Assembly: GCF_014596475.1 (NCBI RefSeq)
Contig: NZ_MECJ01000016.1
Location: 1 to 64,000 of the forward strand
DNA from: Streptomyces sp. CBMA152
GTDB lineage: Bacteria > Actinomycetota > Actinomycetes > Streptomycetales > Streptomycetaceae
Length of the DNA: 64,000 nt
Direction of reading: 5' to 3'
Numbering within the stretch: the first letter of the stretch is position 1; each line of letters begins with the position of its first letter. Under the pieces are notes generated by a model, which was not told where the DNA came from, did not search any database, and saw nothing but the letters and a program-made list of their open reading frames with translations. Made by a program: the position numbers and the translations under genes. This document shows, one piece after another, positions 23,414 through 32,876 of the stretch.

Positions 23414-24639
23414 ACGCCGACCGGTACACGGTGATCTCGGCCGACTGCCACGCCGGCGCCGACCTCCTGGACTACAGGCCGTACCTGGAGAAGCGGTACC
23501 ACGACGACTTCGACGCGTGGGCGGCCACCTACGTCAACCCGCACGAGGACCTGCTCGCCGACACCGCCGACCGCAACTGGAGCTCCGAGCGGCGGATCGC
23601 CGACCTGGAGGCCGACGGGATCGTGGCGGAGGTGATCTTCCCCAACACGATCCCGCCGTTCTTCCCGTCGGCGTCCCTGATGGCCCCCGCGCCGACCCGG
23701 GAGGAGCTGGACCTGCGCTGGGCGGGTCTACGCGCCCACAACCGCTGGCTCGCCGACTTCTGCGCGCTGGTCCCGGGCCGCCGGGCGGGGGTGGCGCAGA
23801 TCCTCCTGAACGACGTCGACCGGGCGGTCGAGGAGATCCGCCGCACCAAGGAGGCGGGCCTGACCGGCGGCGTCATGCTCCCGGGCGCGCCGCCGGGCTC
23901 GGGACTGCCGGAGCTCTACTCGTCGGCGTACGACCCGATCTGGACGGTCTGCTCGGACCTGGACGTCCCGGTCAACCACCATGGCGGCTCCGCGTCCCCG
24001 CCGCTCGGCGAGGAACCGGCCGCGCGGGCCGTCTTCATGGTGGAGACCACCTGGTTCTCGCACCGGGCGCTCTGGCATCTGATCTTCGGCGGCGCGTTCC
24101 GCCGCCACCCCTCGCTCAAACTGGTCCTCACCGAACAGGGCGCGGGCTGGATCCCCGGTGTCATCGAGATGCTGGACTACTACCACGAGCGCCTGGTGTC
24201 GTCGGCGACCCGGGCGGCGACGGCGGAGTCCAAGTTCGGCGCGGGCCTGGCCGAGTCGATGGGCAAGGGACCGAGCCGGGTCTGGCGCGACAACTGCTAC
24301 GTGGGCGCCAGCTTCATGCGCCCGCACGAGGTGCCGCTGCGCGACCGGATCGGCCTCGACAAGATCATGTGGGGCAGCGACTACCCGCACGACGAGGGCA
24401 CCACCCCGTACTCCCGCGAGGGACTGCGCATCGCGTACGCGGGTCTGCCGCGCGACGACGTGGCACGGATGGTGGGCGGCAACGCGGCGCGCGTGTACGG
24501 CTTCGACCTGCCGCTCCTGGACGCGGTCGCGGCGAAGGTGGGCCCGACCGTCGAGGAGATCGCCGAGCCGATCGACGAGATCCCGCCGGGCGCGACGAGC
24601 CCGGTGTTCGCTCTTGGTGGGTCGGTACGGGTGTGGTGA
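23410..24639 (+). CDS. Second amidohydrolase family protein of the operon
   Basis: 409 residues from an ATG that overlaps the preceding stop. It shares the ISADCHAGADLLDYRPYLE start, IVAEVIFPNTIPPFF, AHNRWLADFCALVPGR, VNHHGGSA (ligand histidine) and IMWGSDYPHDEGTTPYSRE with its upstream neighbour, so the pair arose by duplication. Sequence between the motifs has diverged a good deal, suggesting distinct substrates rather than simple dosage. Last gene of the TetR-controlled unit; the VIT-type gene begins 25 bases later, perhaps on its own promoter. Confidence 0.87.
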   Translation: MNADRYTVISADCHAGADLLDYRPYLEKRYHDDFDAWAATYVNPHEDLLADTADRNWSSERRIADLEADGIVAEVIFPNTIPPFFPSASLMAPAPTREELDLRWAGLRAHNRWLADFCALVPGRRAGVAQILLNDVDRAVEEIRRTKEAGLTGGVMLPGAPPGSGLPELYSSAYDPIWTVCSDLDVPVNHHGGSASPPLGEEPAARAVFMVETTWFSHRALWHLIFGGAFRRHPSLKLVLTEQGAGWIPGVIEMLDYYHERLVSSATRAATAESKFGAGLAESMGKGPSRVWRDNCYVGASFMRPHEVPLRDRIGLDKIMWGSDYPHDEGTTPYSREGLRIAYAGLPRDDVARMVGGNAARVYGFDLPLLDAVAAKVGPTVEEIAEPIDEIPPGATSPVFALGGSVRVW

Positions 24640-24664
24640 CGGCGGGGGTGAGACCCTTCGCCAC

Positions 24665-25405
24665 ATGACGGAAGCGGAGACGGCGCCCGGCCCGGACGAG
24701 TCCGGCGGGCACGACGAGGCCCATGGTGAAGCCCTCGGCGCGCGCCTGAACTGGCTGCGGGCCGCGGTCCTCGGCGCCAACGACGGCGTCGTCTCCACCG
24801 CGGGCCTCGTCGTCGGCGTCGCGGGCGCCACCGGCGACCGCTCGACGCTCCTGACGGCGGGCCTCGCGGGCCTCCTCGCGGGCTCGATGTCGATGGCGGC
24901 GGGCGAGTACGTCTCGGTGTCGACCCAGCGCGACTCCGAGAAGGCCGCGCTGGCGATGGAACGGCGCGAGCTTCGCGAGGAGCCCGAGGCCGAACTGGAC
25001 GAGCTGACCGGCCTGTTGGAGGACCGCGGCCTCAGCGCCGAGCTGGCCCGGGAGGCGGCCGAACAGCTCACCGAACGCGACGCCCTGCGCGCCCACGCGC
25101 GCGTGGAGCTCGGCATCGACCCCGACGAGCTCGCCAACCCGTGGCACGCGGCGGGCGCGAGCTTCCTGGCCTTCACCGCCGGAGCCCTGCTGCCTTTGCT
25201 CGCCATCGTGCTGCCCACGGCGTCGGTGCGCCTGTACGTGACGGTCGGCTCGGTCCTGGCGGCCCTGGCCCTGACCGGCTGGTGGAGCGCGCGGCTGGGC
25301 TCGGCGCCGGTGGGGGCGGCGGTGCTGCGGAACATGGGCGGGGGTGCGCTGGCTATGGGGGTTACGTATGTTGCGGGGGTTTTGTTGGGGGCGGCGGGGG
25401 CTTGA
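24665..25405 (+). CDS. VIT1/CCC1 family metal transporter
   Basis: 246 residues. An acidic N-terminus precedes the signature LNWLRAAVLGANDGVVSTAGLVVG, the first helix of Ccc1/VIT proteins, and AGLLAGSMSMAAGEYVSVSTQRD. A charged cytoplasmic segment with EERRELREEP-type glutamates (metal-binding domain) follows, then three C-terminal helices. The family moves Fe(II) or Mn(II) across the membrane. It ends two bases before the stop of the oppositely oriented NACHT gene, so the two genes are convergent with no room for a terminator. Confidence 0.9.
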   Translation: MTEAETAPGPDESGGHDEAHGEALGARLNWLRAAVLGANDGVVSTAGLVVGVAGATGDRSTLLTAGLAGLLAGSMSMAAGEYVSVSTQRDSEKAALAMERRELREEPEAELDELTGLLEDRGLSAELAREAAEQLTERDALRAHARVELGIDPDELANPWHAAGASFLAFTAGALLPLLAIVLPTASVRLYVTVGSVLAALALTGWWSARLGSAPVGAAVLRNMGGGALAMGVTYVAGVLLGAAGA

Positions 25406-25407
25406 GG

Positions 25408-28400
25408 TCAGAGGCGGTTGCGGTGAATCTTTAGCCGTTCTGGGGGGATCTGATCGGCGCCGATGAGGGGCATGTCGTCTGGGGCCCTGATGGTGAGGGC
25501 GGGCAGGTCTGCCAGTGGCGAGAGATCGAGCGGGGCACCGGCGGTCGTCGACTTGGCGAGGTACACCTCGGCCAAATGGGGCAGTTCGCGCAACGCAGCC
25601 AGCCCGGCCGGAATTTCGGACTCGATCAGGGACAGACTCTGGAGCCGGGCGGCGCTGGCCAGCCCGCCCAGATCGAGAGAATCGAGCTGGTAGAGGCCCA
25701 GGCGCGTCAGCCGTCCGAGCAGGTTGGGCATCGTGCACAGTTCCCGTAGTTGCGACCGTCCGGCGAGCGCCAGTTCACGGAGAAGCGGCCAGCGTTCGAT
25801 GCCGTCGAGACTTGCGTATCGGATCTGACGCTGAAGCGTCAGCGTGGTCAGCTGCGGGCCCAGGGGAAGTTCCGTGAGGCTCTCGATGAGCGCGGGATAG
25901 CCGATGAAGGCTCTTTGGAGGCAGGTCGCCTCCCGCAGTGGCTCCAGCGAGAGTTCTGGATCAAGCATGTAGAGGGAGATTTGCTCAAGGCCCGGCTTAG
26001 CGATCGGTGTCAGATCCCGCAGTGCCGAACACTGGCTCAGACCCACCTGCTTGAGCAGGGGGAGCGAGGTCAGTGGAGTGAGATCTGTGAGACGCATATT
26101 GTCGTAGACGAAGACGTAATCCGCTGCCCGGACTTCGGCTAGCGGGGTGAGATCGGTGTGGTTGCCCGACACCTGGATGCGGCGAGCGTCAGGTACCAGG
26201 CGAAAGGCGAGCAACTGCTCCTGGGTCGTGGCAGTAAGCACGGATTTGTCCCACGTCCCCGCAGCCAACACCTCCCGCGCGTACTCCTCGGTGTCGAACG
26301 CCCCCCATGCAGCCGCGACCTGGCTGGCCACGGGCCACCGCCCATCCCCCCGAAACCGAGAGATCACCTCGAACGCCGCATCCCCCCTGATCGCCGCAGC
26401 AGTCCGCACCACCGCCCCCGCCTCGAACTCATCCAGCCCCTCCGGCCCCGGCAGCAGCTCAAGCACCAGCTCGCCCACCTTCGCCAGCTTCTCCGCGTCG
26501 TCCAGACAGCGCGGCGGCAGCAGCTCCCGGGTCCGGGCCTCGACCGATTCCCGGACCGCCGGGTCCAGCTCAGGGGCGTGCTCCAGGCAGGCCGCGGCCA
26601 ACAGCGCCAACCGATGCCGCAGCAGCGGCGCCCGGTCGGCACGCCGGAGCAACTGCTTCAGCAGACGCGCCCGTTCGTCCGCCCGCGCGTGGCCGACCGC
26701 CATCTGCACGACGTCGTCCCACGTGTCGTCGTGCGCATTCGCCGCCAGGACGCCGAAGTCGCGGGACTCCACCGCTGCCTTCGCGCCGAGGTAGTCCTGG
26801 AAGGTGCGGTGCACGAAACCGACGGTGCCGGGGGCCGGTTCGCGGAGGAGGCCGCTGCGGATGAGGAGATGGGCGAAGACCTGCTCGGCCGTGCCTCGCA
26901 CCTGCGGCATCGCCGTCAACCAGTCGGCGATCATCTCCATGGCCTCGCTCTGCTCGGCCTCCACCTGGGCGTTGCGGATCAGCCAGTACGCGAGGCGCTG
27001 GAGGAGCGCGGTCTGTTCCTCGCGGGTGAGCTCGACGCCCTCCACGCACGCGATCTCGCGTTCCGTGTCCCGTCGTACGAGCAGCATGTCGAGGGCCGCG
27101 TCGTACAACTCCTTCCTCGCGCGCGGCAGTTGCATCCGGCGGTCGCGGTTGAGCGCGCACAGCAGGGCGCACATCAGCGGGTTGGTGGCGAGCCGTCCCA
27201 GGTCGCGGCGGCTGCCGACCGCTTGGCGCAGCGAGGCCTCGTACGTCGCCAGCTGCGCGCGTTCGGCGTCGCTCAGGCACTCGCCGCGCGCGGCGTCGTG
27301 CCAGTGGCCGATGAACGCGCGGATGTCGTCGCGTTCCATCGGCAGCAGTGAATGGGCCACGAAGGCCTGCCGGGAGAGCCAGTCGACGGGGACGGCGGAG
27401 GGGCGGGTGGTGACGACGTACCGCGCGTTCGGGAACGCTGTGATCAGGGACTTCAGCCAGGTCTCGGTACGCGCGCGCAGCCGCGTCGGGACCTCGTCCA
27501 CCCCGTCGACGAGGACGAGTGCCCGTCCTCCCGCGAGCAGTTGCTCCACCCACCCGGCGGGCGCGCGCAGCGGCACCCCGGCCGCGCGCAGGAACTCGTC
27601 GGGCAGCGGGAGCGCGTCGGCCTGGGTGAAGGCGCGCAGCCGCAGTACGAAGGGGACGCACCGGTTCCAGTCCGCCAGGTCGCCGGTGAACGTGCGCCGG
27701 GCGGCGTTGAGGGCCAGCCACTGCACGAGGGTGCTCTTGCCGGAGCCCGCGGGTCCCCGCAGCACCACGCGATCGGCGCCCGCGAGCGCCTGCTCGGCCT
27801 TGACCGCGACCTGGTCGCCCCGGGCGGGGAGAGCCCGCTCGCCCTTGATCGCCACCTGGTCGCCCCGGGCAAGGCCGAAGTCCCCGCGCTCCCCGCTCAC
27901 CGCGAGGCTGATGTACGCCGTGTCCAGCGCCCATTCGCTCCGCGAGCGCCCCAGCGTCAGCCCGTACAACTCAAGGCGCCCGTGCGTCTCGGTCATATAG
28001 GCCGCGTACTGCTCCTCGAAGCTCAGGGCCGTTGCCTCCGCGCGCGGGCCGAGCCGGTCGCGTACGTCCGCCACCAGCGTGTGCGTCCGGCCCGCCGCCC
28101 TCGCCTGCTCCACCGCCGCACGCGCGGCGAACGCGGGGTGTGCGGTCAGCTGCTCGACCACGTGGACGCAGCAGTGCCCCAGCAGCTCCTCGTACAGCGC
28201 CTCGCCCGGGCCCGGGTGCGGGCGGCGGAGCTCGGCGTACAGCCGCCCGGAGTCCAGGTCGAGCGCGAACAGGCGCTCCGGCGTGATCTCGCCCGCCGCC
28301 GCGAACGCGTCCGCCACCGCGTCGGCCGCCGCCGTCCGCTCGTACTCGGGCAGCGAGCCGTACGAGTCCGTGAGCCGCCGCCCGAGCACCTTCGCAAGGC

Positions 28401-28542
28401 GTTCCGGCGACGCGGGCCTCGGCAGCGGGCGCACGGGGGCCTGGACCAGGCCCGCGCCGGCCTTCGGGCTCAGGAGGGACTTGGCGACGGTGGAGGCCAC
28501 CGTGCTCGCCACTCGTACGAGCACAACTTCCATGCCTGACAC
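25408..28542 (-). CDS. NACHT-domain ATPase with leucine-rich repeats (bacterial NLR-like protein)
   Basis: 1044 residues from GTG 28542, nine bases after GGGGAGG; an ATG three codons in is 18 bases away. Residues 1-210 form an N-terminal helical domain with no nuclease, TIR or protease motif. A 15-residue tandem repeat (about 225-254) leads into the NACHT ATPase: Walker A GPAGSGKST at 263-271, Walker B LVLVDGVDEVP at 342-352, then VVTTRPSAVP (sensor) and ATNPLMCALLC. FVHRTFQDYLGAKA (576-589) is the conserved winged-helix/STAND box. Residues about 790-1044 are irregular leucine-rich repeats (DLTPLTSLPLLKQVGL). Bacterial NACHT proteins act as phage sensors that oligomerise on recognition. The gene stands alone among core genes; the repeat domain has lower GC than the ATPase. 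No partner gene is seen. Confidence 0.9.
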   Translation of the reverse strand: MSGMEVVLVRVASTVASTVAKSLLSPKAGAGLVQAPVRPLPRPASPERLAKVLGRRLTDSYGSLPEYERTAAADAVADAFAAAGEITPERLFALDLDSGRLYAELRRPHPGPGEALYEELLGHCCVHVVEQLTAHPAFAARAAVEQARAAGRTHTLVADVRDRLGPRAEATALSFEEQYAAYMTETHGRLELYGLTLGRSRSEWALDTAYISLAVSGERGDFGLARGDQVAIKGERALPARGDQVAVKAEQALAGADRVVLRGPAGSGKSTLVQWLALNAARRTFTGDLADWNRCVPFVLRLRAFTQADALPLPDEFLRAAGVPLRAPAGWVEQLLAGGRALVLVDGVDEVPTRLRARTETWLKSLITAFPNARYVVTTRPSAVPVDWLSRQAFVAHSLLPMERDDIRAFIGHWHDAARGECLSDAERAQLATYEASLRQAVGSRRDLGRLATNPLMCALLCALNRDRRMQLPRARKELYDAALDMLLVRRDTEREIACVEGVELTREEQTALLQRLAYWLIRNAQVEAEQSEAMEMIADWLTAMPQVRGTAEQVFAHLLIRSGLLREPAPGTVGFVHRTFQDYLGAKAAVESRDFGVLAANAHDDTWDDVVQMAVGHARADERARLLKQLLRRADRAPLLRHRLALLAAACLEHAPELDPAVRESVEARTRELLPPRCLDDAEKLAKVGELVLELLPGPEGLDEFEAGAVVRTAAAIRGDAAFEVISRFRGDGRWPVASQVAAAWGAFDTEEYAREVLAAGTWDKSVLTATTQEQLLAFRLVPDARRIQVSGNHTDLTPLAEVRAADYVFVYDNMRLTDLTPLTSLPLLKQVGLSQCSALRDLTPIAKPGLEQISLYMLDPELSLEPLREATCLQRAFIGYPALIESLTELPLGPQLTTLTLQRQIRYASLDGIERWPLLRELALAGRSQLRELCTMPNLLGRLTRLGLYQLDSLDLGGLASAARLQSLSLIESEIPAGLAALRELPHLAEVYLAKSTTAGAPLDLSPLADLPALTIRAPDDMPLIGADQIPPERLKIHRNRL
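27781..27870 (-). repeat. 45-bp in-frame tandem duplication in the NACHT gene
   Basis: Two adjacent 45-base units (27826-27870 and 27781-27825) encode ARGDQVAIKGERALP and ARGDQVAVKAEQALA. They lie between the helical domain and the NACHT core. The units share ACCTGGTCGCCCCGGGC exactly and differ at scattered positions elsewhere. Confidence 0.8.
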
Positions 28543-28604
28543 GGCAGTTGACCTCCCCCTGGGGCCCGGAGGAGGGAATCGTACGCCCGGCGGCGATGCC
28601 GTCA

Positions 28605-28655
28605 TTGGCAGAAGGTGCCAAAAGTCGCTGACAACTTGTCTCGCATACTTGTCAG
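28605..28655. promoter_or_regulatory. Operator-like palindromes in the NACHT/sterol desaturase divergent region
   Basis: TTGGCA (28605-28610) and TGCCAA (28616-28621) form a perfect inverted repeat. Downstream GACAACTTGTC (28630-28640) is an 11-base palindrome, and ACTTGTC recurs at 28634 and 28647, a 13-base period; CTGACAA (28628-28634) and TTGTCAG (28649-28655) also pair. The NACHT start is at 28542 and the desaturase start at 28701, so these sites could control either gene. Confidence 0.5.
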
Positions 28656-28688
28656 TAACAACCTCTAGCGCGCCCGCCACCCCGCCCC

Positions 28689-28694
28689 TACGGT
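28689..28694 (+). promoter_or_regulatory. Putative -10 element of a leaderless transcript
   Basis: TACGGT ends exactly six bases before the ATG at 28701, placing transcription start at or beside the initiation codon. No ribosome site precedes the gene. The same spacing recurs at five other genes in this window. Confidence 0.5.
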
Positions 28695-28700
28695 GCAGGC

Positions 28701-29602
<902 letters not shown>

Positions 29603-29606
<4 letters not shown>

Positions 29607-30274
29607 CGGCGGTCGCCGCCGAGGGGAACCGCGCCCGGCTCGCCCGTCCGCTGCTGCTCGCCTTCGGGGCCGTCGCCGTCGTCGACCTGCTCTGCCTCGC
29701 CGCCGGGTGGCGGGCCGGGCATCTCGTCGCCAAGCCGCTCCTGATGCCACTGCTCGCCGGGCACGTGTACGCGCGCGGTGGGCCCCGCCTGCTGGTGGCC
29801 GCGCTGCTGTGCGGCTGGGGCGGGGACGTGTTCCTGCTGTCCGGCGCCGACCCCGCGTTCCTGCTCGGGATGGGCTCGTTCGCGGCCGGGCACGTCTGCT
29901 ACCTGGTGCTCTTCGGGCGGGGCCGGACGTCCGGGGCGCTCGGGGCCGCGTACGGGCTCGCGCTTGTCGGGACCGTCGCCGCGCTGTGGGGCGATCTTCC
30001 GGCCGGGCTGCGCATCCCCGTCGCCGGGTACAGCCTGCTGCTCACCGCGATGGCGTACCGCTCCAGCGGGCTCGGGCCGGTCGTGGGGCTCGGCGGGGCG
30101 CTGTTCCTGCTCTCCGACACGCTGATCGCCACCGGGGTCGCCGACTGGCCGCAGCTGCCGCGCCCGGACTTCTGGGTGATGCTCACGTATCTCGCCGCGC
30201 AGGCACTCCTGGCACAGGCGTACGGTGAGAACCGGACTTCCCGTACGGCCGTGTTCCGTACGCCCCCCGACTGA
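29603..30274 (+). CDS. Lysoplasmalogenase (YhhN family)
   Basis: 223 residues, GTG start overlapping the upstream stop. The protein is almost entirely membrane-spanning, with about eight helices, and carries the family pattern AKPLLMPLLAG near residue 45, GGDVFLLSG at about 73-81 and GALFLLSDTLIA in the later half, whose acidic residues belong to the active site of YhhN/TMEM86 proteins. The enzyme cleaves the vinyl-ether bond of lysoplasmalogens in eukaryotes. The link with the preceding di-iron hydroxylase is notable; the bacterial substrate is uncertain. Confidence 0.82.
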
Positions 30275-30292
30275 CCAGCAAGGACCTGCCCC

Positions 30293-31336
30293 ATGCGCGC
30301 CACCGTCATCCATGCCCCCCACGACATCCGGGTGGAGGAGGTGCCGGACCCGAAGGTGCAGCTGCCCACCGACGCCGTGGTCCGTGTGCTGCGCGCCTGC
30401 ATCTGCGGCAGCGACCTGTGGGCCTACCGGGGCGAGTCCGCGCGCCAGCCCGGCCAGCGCATCGGGCACGAGTTCCTGGGCATCGTCGAGGACGCGGGCG
30501 CCGAGGTGAACGGGTTCAAGGCCGGTGACCTCGTGGTCGCGCCGTTCGTCTGGTCGGACGGCACCTGCGAGTTCTGCGCCGAGGGGCTGCAGACGTCGTG
30601 CCCGCAGGGCGGGTTCTGGGGCTCGGTGGGCTCCGACGGCGGCCAGGGCGAGGCGGTCCGGGTGCCGTTCGCCGACGGCACGCTGGTCAAGCTGCCCGCA
30701 GCGGCGGCCTCCGACGACCATCTGCTCACCGCCCTGCTCGCCCTCTCCGACGTGCTCGGCACCGGCCACCACGCCGCCGTCGGCGCGGGTGTGAAGCGCG
30801 GCTCCACGGTCGCCGTCGTCGGCGACGGGGCCGTCGGGCTCTGCGGAGTGCTCGCCGCCAAGCGGCTCGGCGCCGAGCGGATCATCGCGCTCGGCCGCCA
30901 CCAGGTCCGCACCGACATCGCGCGGACCTTCGGCGCCACGGACGTCGTCGCCGAGCGCGGCGAGGCCGCCGTCGACGCGGTGCGCGAGCTGACCCGGGGC
31001 CAGGGCGCGCACGCGGTCATCGAGGCGGTCGGCACCGAGCAGTCGATGCGTACGGCCGTGGAGATCACCCGCGACGGTGGCGCCATCGGCTATGTCGGCG
31101 TCCCGCACGGCAGCGGCACCGGCCTCGACCTGAGCGTCATGTTCGACCGCAACATCGCCCTGCGCGGCGGCGTCGCCCCGGCCCGCGCCTACATCCCCGA
31201 GCTCCTGCCGGACGTCCTGTCCGGCACCGTCGACCCGTCCCCGGTCTTCGACCTGACGGTCGGCATCGACGGCGTCCCGGGCGGCTACAAGGCGATGGAC
31301 GAGCGGACGGCGCTGAAGGTGCTGGTCAAGCCGTAG
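30293..31336 (+). CDS. Zinc-dependent alcohol dehydrogenase family protein (MDR)
   Basis: 347 residues. The catalytic zinc region CICGSDLWAYRG (about 38-49) and GHEFLGIVEDAG (about 61-72) are present. The structural zinc loop is degenerate (CEFCAEGLQTSC keeps three cysteines). The dinucleotide-binding fold starts VAVVGDGAVGLCGVL near residue 180. The family oxidises or reduces primary and secondary alcohols. The ATG has AAGGA eight bases upstream. Its 18-base gap to the lysoplasmalogenase gene suggests it ends the same transcript. Confidence 0.9.
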   Translation: MRATVIHAPHDIRVEEVPDPKVQLPTDAVVRVLRACICGSDLWAYRGESARQPGQRIGHEFLGIVEDAGAEVNGFKAGDLVVAPFVWSDGTCEFCAEGLQTSCPQGGFWGSVGSDGGQGEAVRVPFADGTLVKLPAAAASDDHLLTALLALSDVLGTGHHAAVGAGVKRGSTVAVVGDGAVGLCGVLAAKRLGAERIIALGRHQVRTDIARTFGATDVVAERGEAAVDAVRELTRGQGAHAVIEAVGTEQSMRTAVEITRDGGAIGYVGVPHGSGTGLDLSVMFDRNIALRGGVAPARAYIPELLPDVLSGTVDPSPVFDLTVGIDGVPGGYKAMDERTALKVLVKP

Positions 31337-31397
31337 TTCGTACGGAGTACGGGTACGGGTCGGGCGTCTTGTACGACGGCCCGGCACCCCGGCCGGG

Positions 31398-32816
31398 TCA
31401 CGCGGGCAGCCACTTCGGGCTGTCCGCGCCCCAACGCCCGGCCGGGCGCGCCCAGTTCGTCGGCCCGCTCGTGAAGGCGACCGGCGGCAGCGCGTGGCGC
31501 AGGCGGCCGACCGGGCTGTCCGCCTCCGCGAGCCAGGGAGCCGGGTCGTACGGGCCTGCAGGCGCGGCCGGTTGCCTCGGCAGGTCATGGACCAGCCACT
31601 TCGCGGTCTGTGCCAGGGCGAGCCGGGCCACCCGGCCACCGCCGTCCCGCCCGCGCTCGGTCAGTGCGCGCAGCACCGCCGCCGCGAGCAGATAGCCCGT
31701 ACCGTGGTCCAGGGCCTGCGCGGGCAGCGCGCCCAGGCGTCCGTCGGACGTGCCCTCGACCGCCGCGATCCCCGTCGCCACCTGCACCAGACTGTCGAAG
31801 CCGCGCCGATGCACCCACGGCCCGTACTGCCCCCACGCCGACAGCTGCGCCACCACCGCGCCCGGCCGACGTGCGGCGATCGCCTCCGGGGCCAGGCCGA
31901 ACGGGTCGAGCGCGCCCGGGCGGTAGCCCGTGACGACCACGTCCGCCTGGGCGAGCAGTTCCTCGAACGTGGCGCGGTCCGCGCGGGCACGCAGATCCAG
32001 GACCGCCGAGCGCTTCCCCGAGCCGGTGTCGCTGTGCGCGTCCTGGCTCTCCGGCAGCTGCGGGGCGTCGATCCGCAGCACGTCCGCGCCGAGCAGCGCG
32101 AGCGTGCGGGTGGCGACCGGGCCCGCGATCACCCGGGTGAGGTCGAGGACGCGTACCCCGGCGGCCGGGAGCAGCGGCGAACCGGAGAGCGGCCCGAGCG
32201 GGCGTCCGGGGCCGTCGTCGGTGCGGGCCAGCGTCAGCAGCGGGTGGGCCGCGACCGCTCGGCCCTGCTCGTGCGCCGCCCATTCGCCGGGCGTACGGGC
32301 CGCGACGGCCAGGCCGCCCGCCTCGTACACCACCGTCTCGATGTCCTCGGCCCGCCGCCCCGCGAACTCCGCCCCGACCGCCGCCACGGCCCGCTCGTCG
32401 TCGAGCTCGGGCAGCCCGAGCGCGGCGAGCAAACGGGTGCGGTGGTGCGGGTAGTTGGCGTGCGTGCGCACCCAGCCGTCCCGGGTGCGCCAGAACCGGG
32501 AGAGCGGCGCGAAGGAGACCGGGGCGCGCCCGTCCACGAGCAGATGCCGCTCACTGAGAAACGCCGTGCCCACCGCCCCGTCGTCCACCCGCACACCCGG
32601 CACCGGGGAACCGGTGCGCTGCGCGGCCAGTTCGGCGGCGGCGAGCGAACACACCGCGACCGTGGCGCGGGCCAGAGCGGCCACCGGCAACCGGGCGGGG
32701 AGCACCCCGATGGGCTCGCCATAGCTGATCCGCCCGGTCAGCGCGGGGTCGCCGCCCAACGCCGCCCAAGCCTGCGCGGTACCGTCCGCGCCACCGTTCC
32801 CCGTTGCGTGAGTCAT
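31398..32816 (-). CDS. CoA-transferase family III (CaiB/BaiF) protein
   Basis: 472 residues. Marks are LPAAGVRVLDLTRVIAGPVATRTLALLGADVLRID, the start of the CaiB fold with the catalytic aspartate expected shortly after, then SGKRSAVLDLRARADRATFEELLAQADVVVTGYRP and a C-terminal RPG-type HDLP. The first 190 residues form a second, partial family III-like domain, so it is longer than the usual 400. It moves CoA between carboxylic acids. CATAGT ends six bases before the ATG, suggesting a leaderless transcript. Confidence 0.85.
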   Translation of the reverse strand: MTHATGNGGADGTAQAWAALGGDPALTGRISYGEPIGVLPARLPVAALARATVAVCSLAAAELAAQRTGSPVPGVRVDDGAVGTAFLSERHLLVDGRAPVSFAPLSRFWRTRDGWVRTHANYPHHRTRLLAALGLPELDDERAVAAVGAEFAGRRAEDIETVVYEAGGLAVAARTPGEWAAHEQGRAVAAHPLLTLARTDDGPGRPLGPLSGSPLLPAAGVRVLDLTRVIAGPVATRTLALLGADVLRIDAPQLPESQDAHSDTGSGKRSAVLDLRARADRATFEELLAQADVVVTGYRPGALDPFGLAPEAIAARRPGAVVAQLSAWGQYGPWVHRRGFDSLVQVATGIAAVEGTSDGRLGALPAQALDHGTGYLLAAAVLRALTERGRDGGGRVARLALAQTAKWLVHDLPRQPAAPAGPYDPAPWLAEADSPVGRLRHALPPVAFTSGPTNWARPAGRWGADSPKWLPA

Positions 32817-32822
32817 GCACGC

Positions 32823-32828
32823 ACTATG
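32823..32828 (-). promoter_or_regulatory. Putative -10 element of a leaderless transcript
   Basis: CATAGT, read on the minus strand, is followed by six bases and then the ATG at 32816. No ribosome site is present, so the transcript likely begins at the start codon. Confidence 0.45.
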
Positions 32829-32876
32829 GCACGGCCGAGGCCGGGCGAAACGGGTCGCCCGGCCCCAACCCGGCGG

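Noticed and set aside
25408..28542. A wider defence island around the NACHT gene
   Set aside because: The neighbours are a VIT-type transporter and a sterol desaturase; no nuclease, methyltransferase, toxin-antitoxin or recombinase gene is present.
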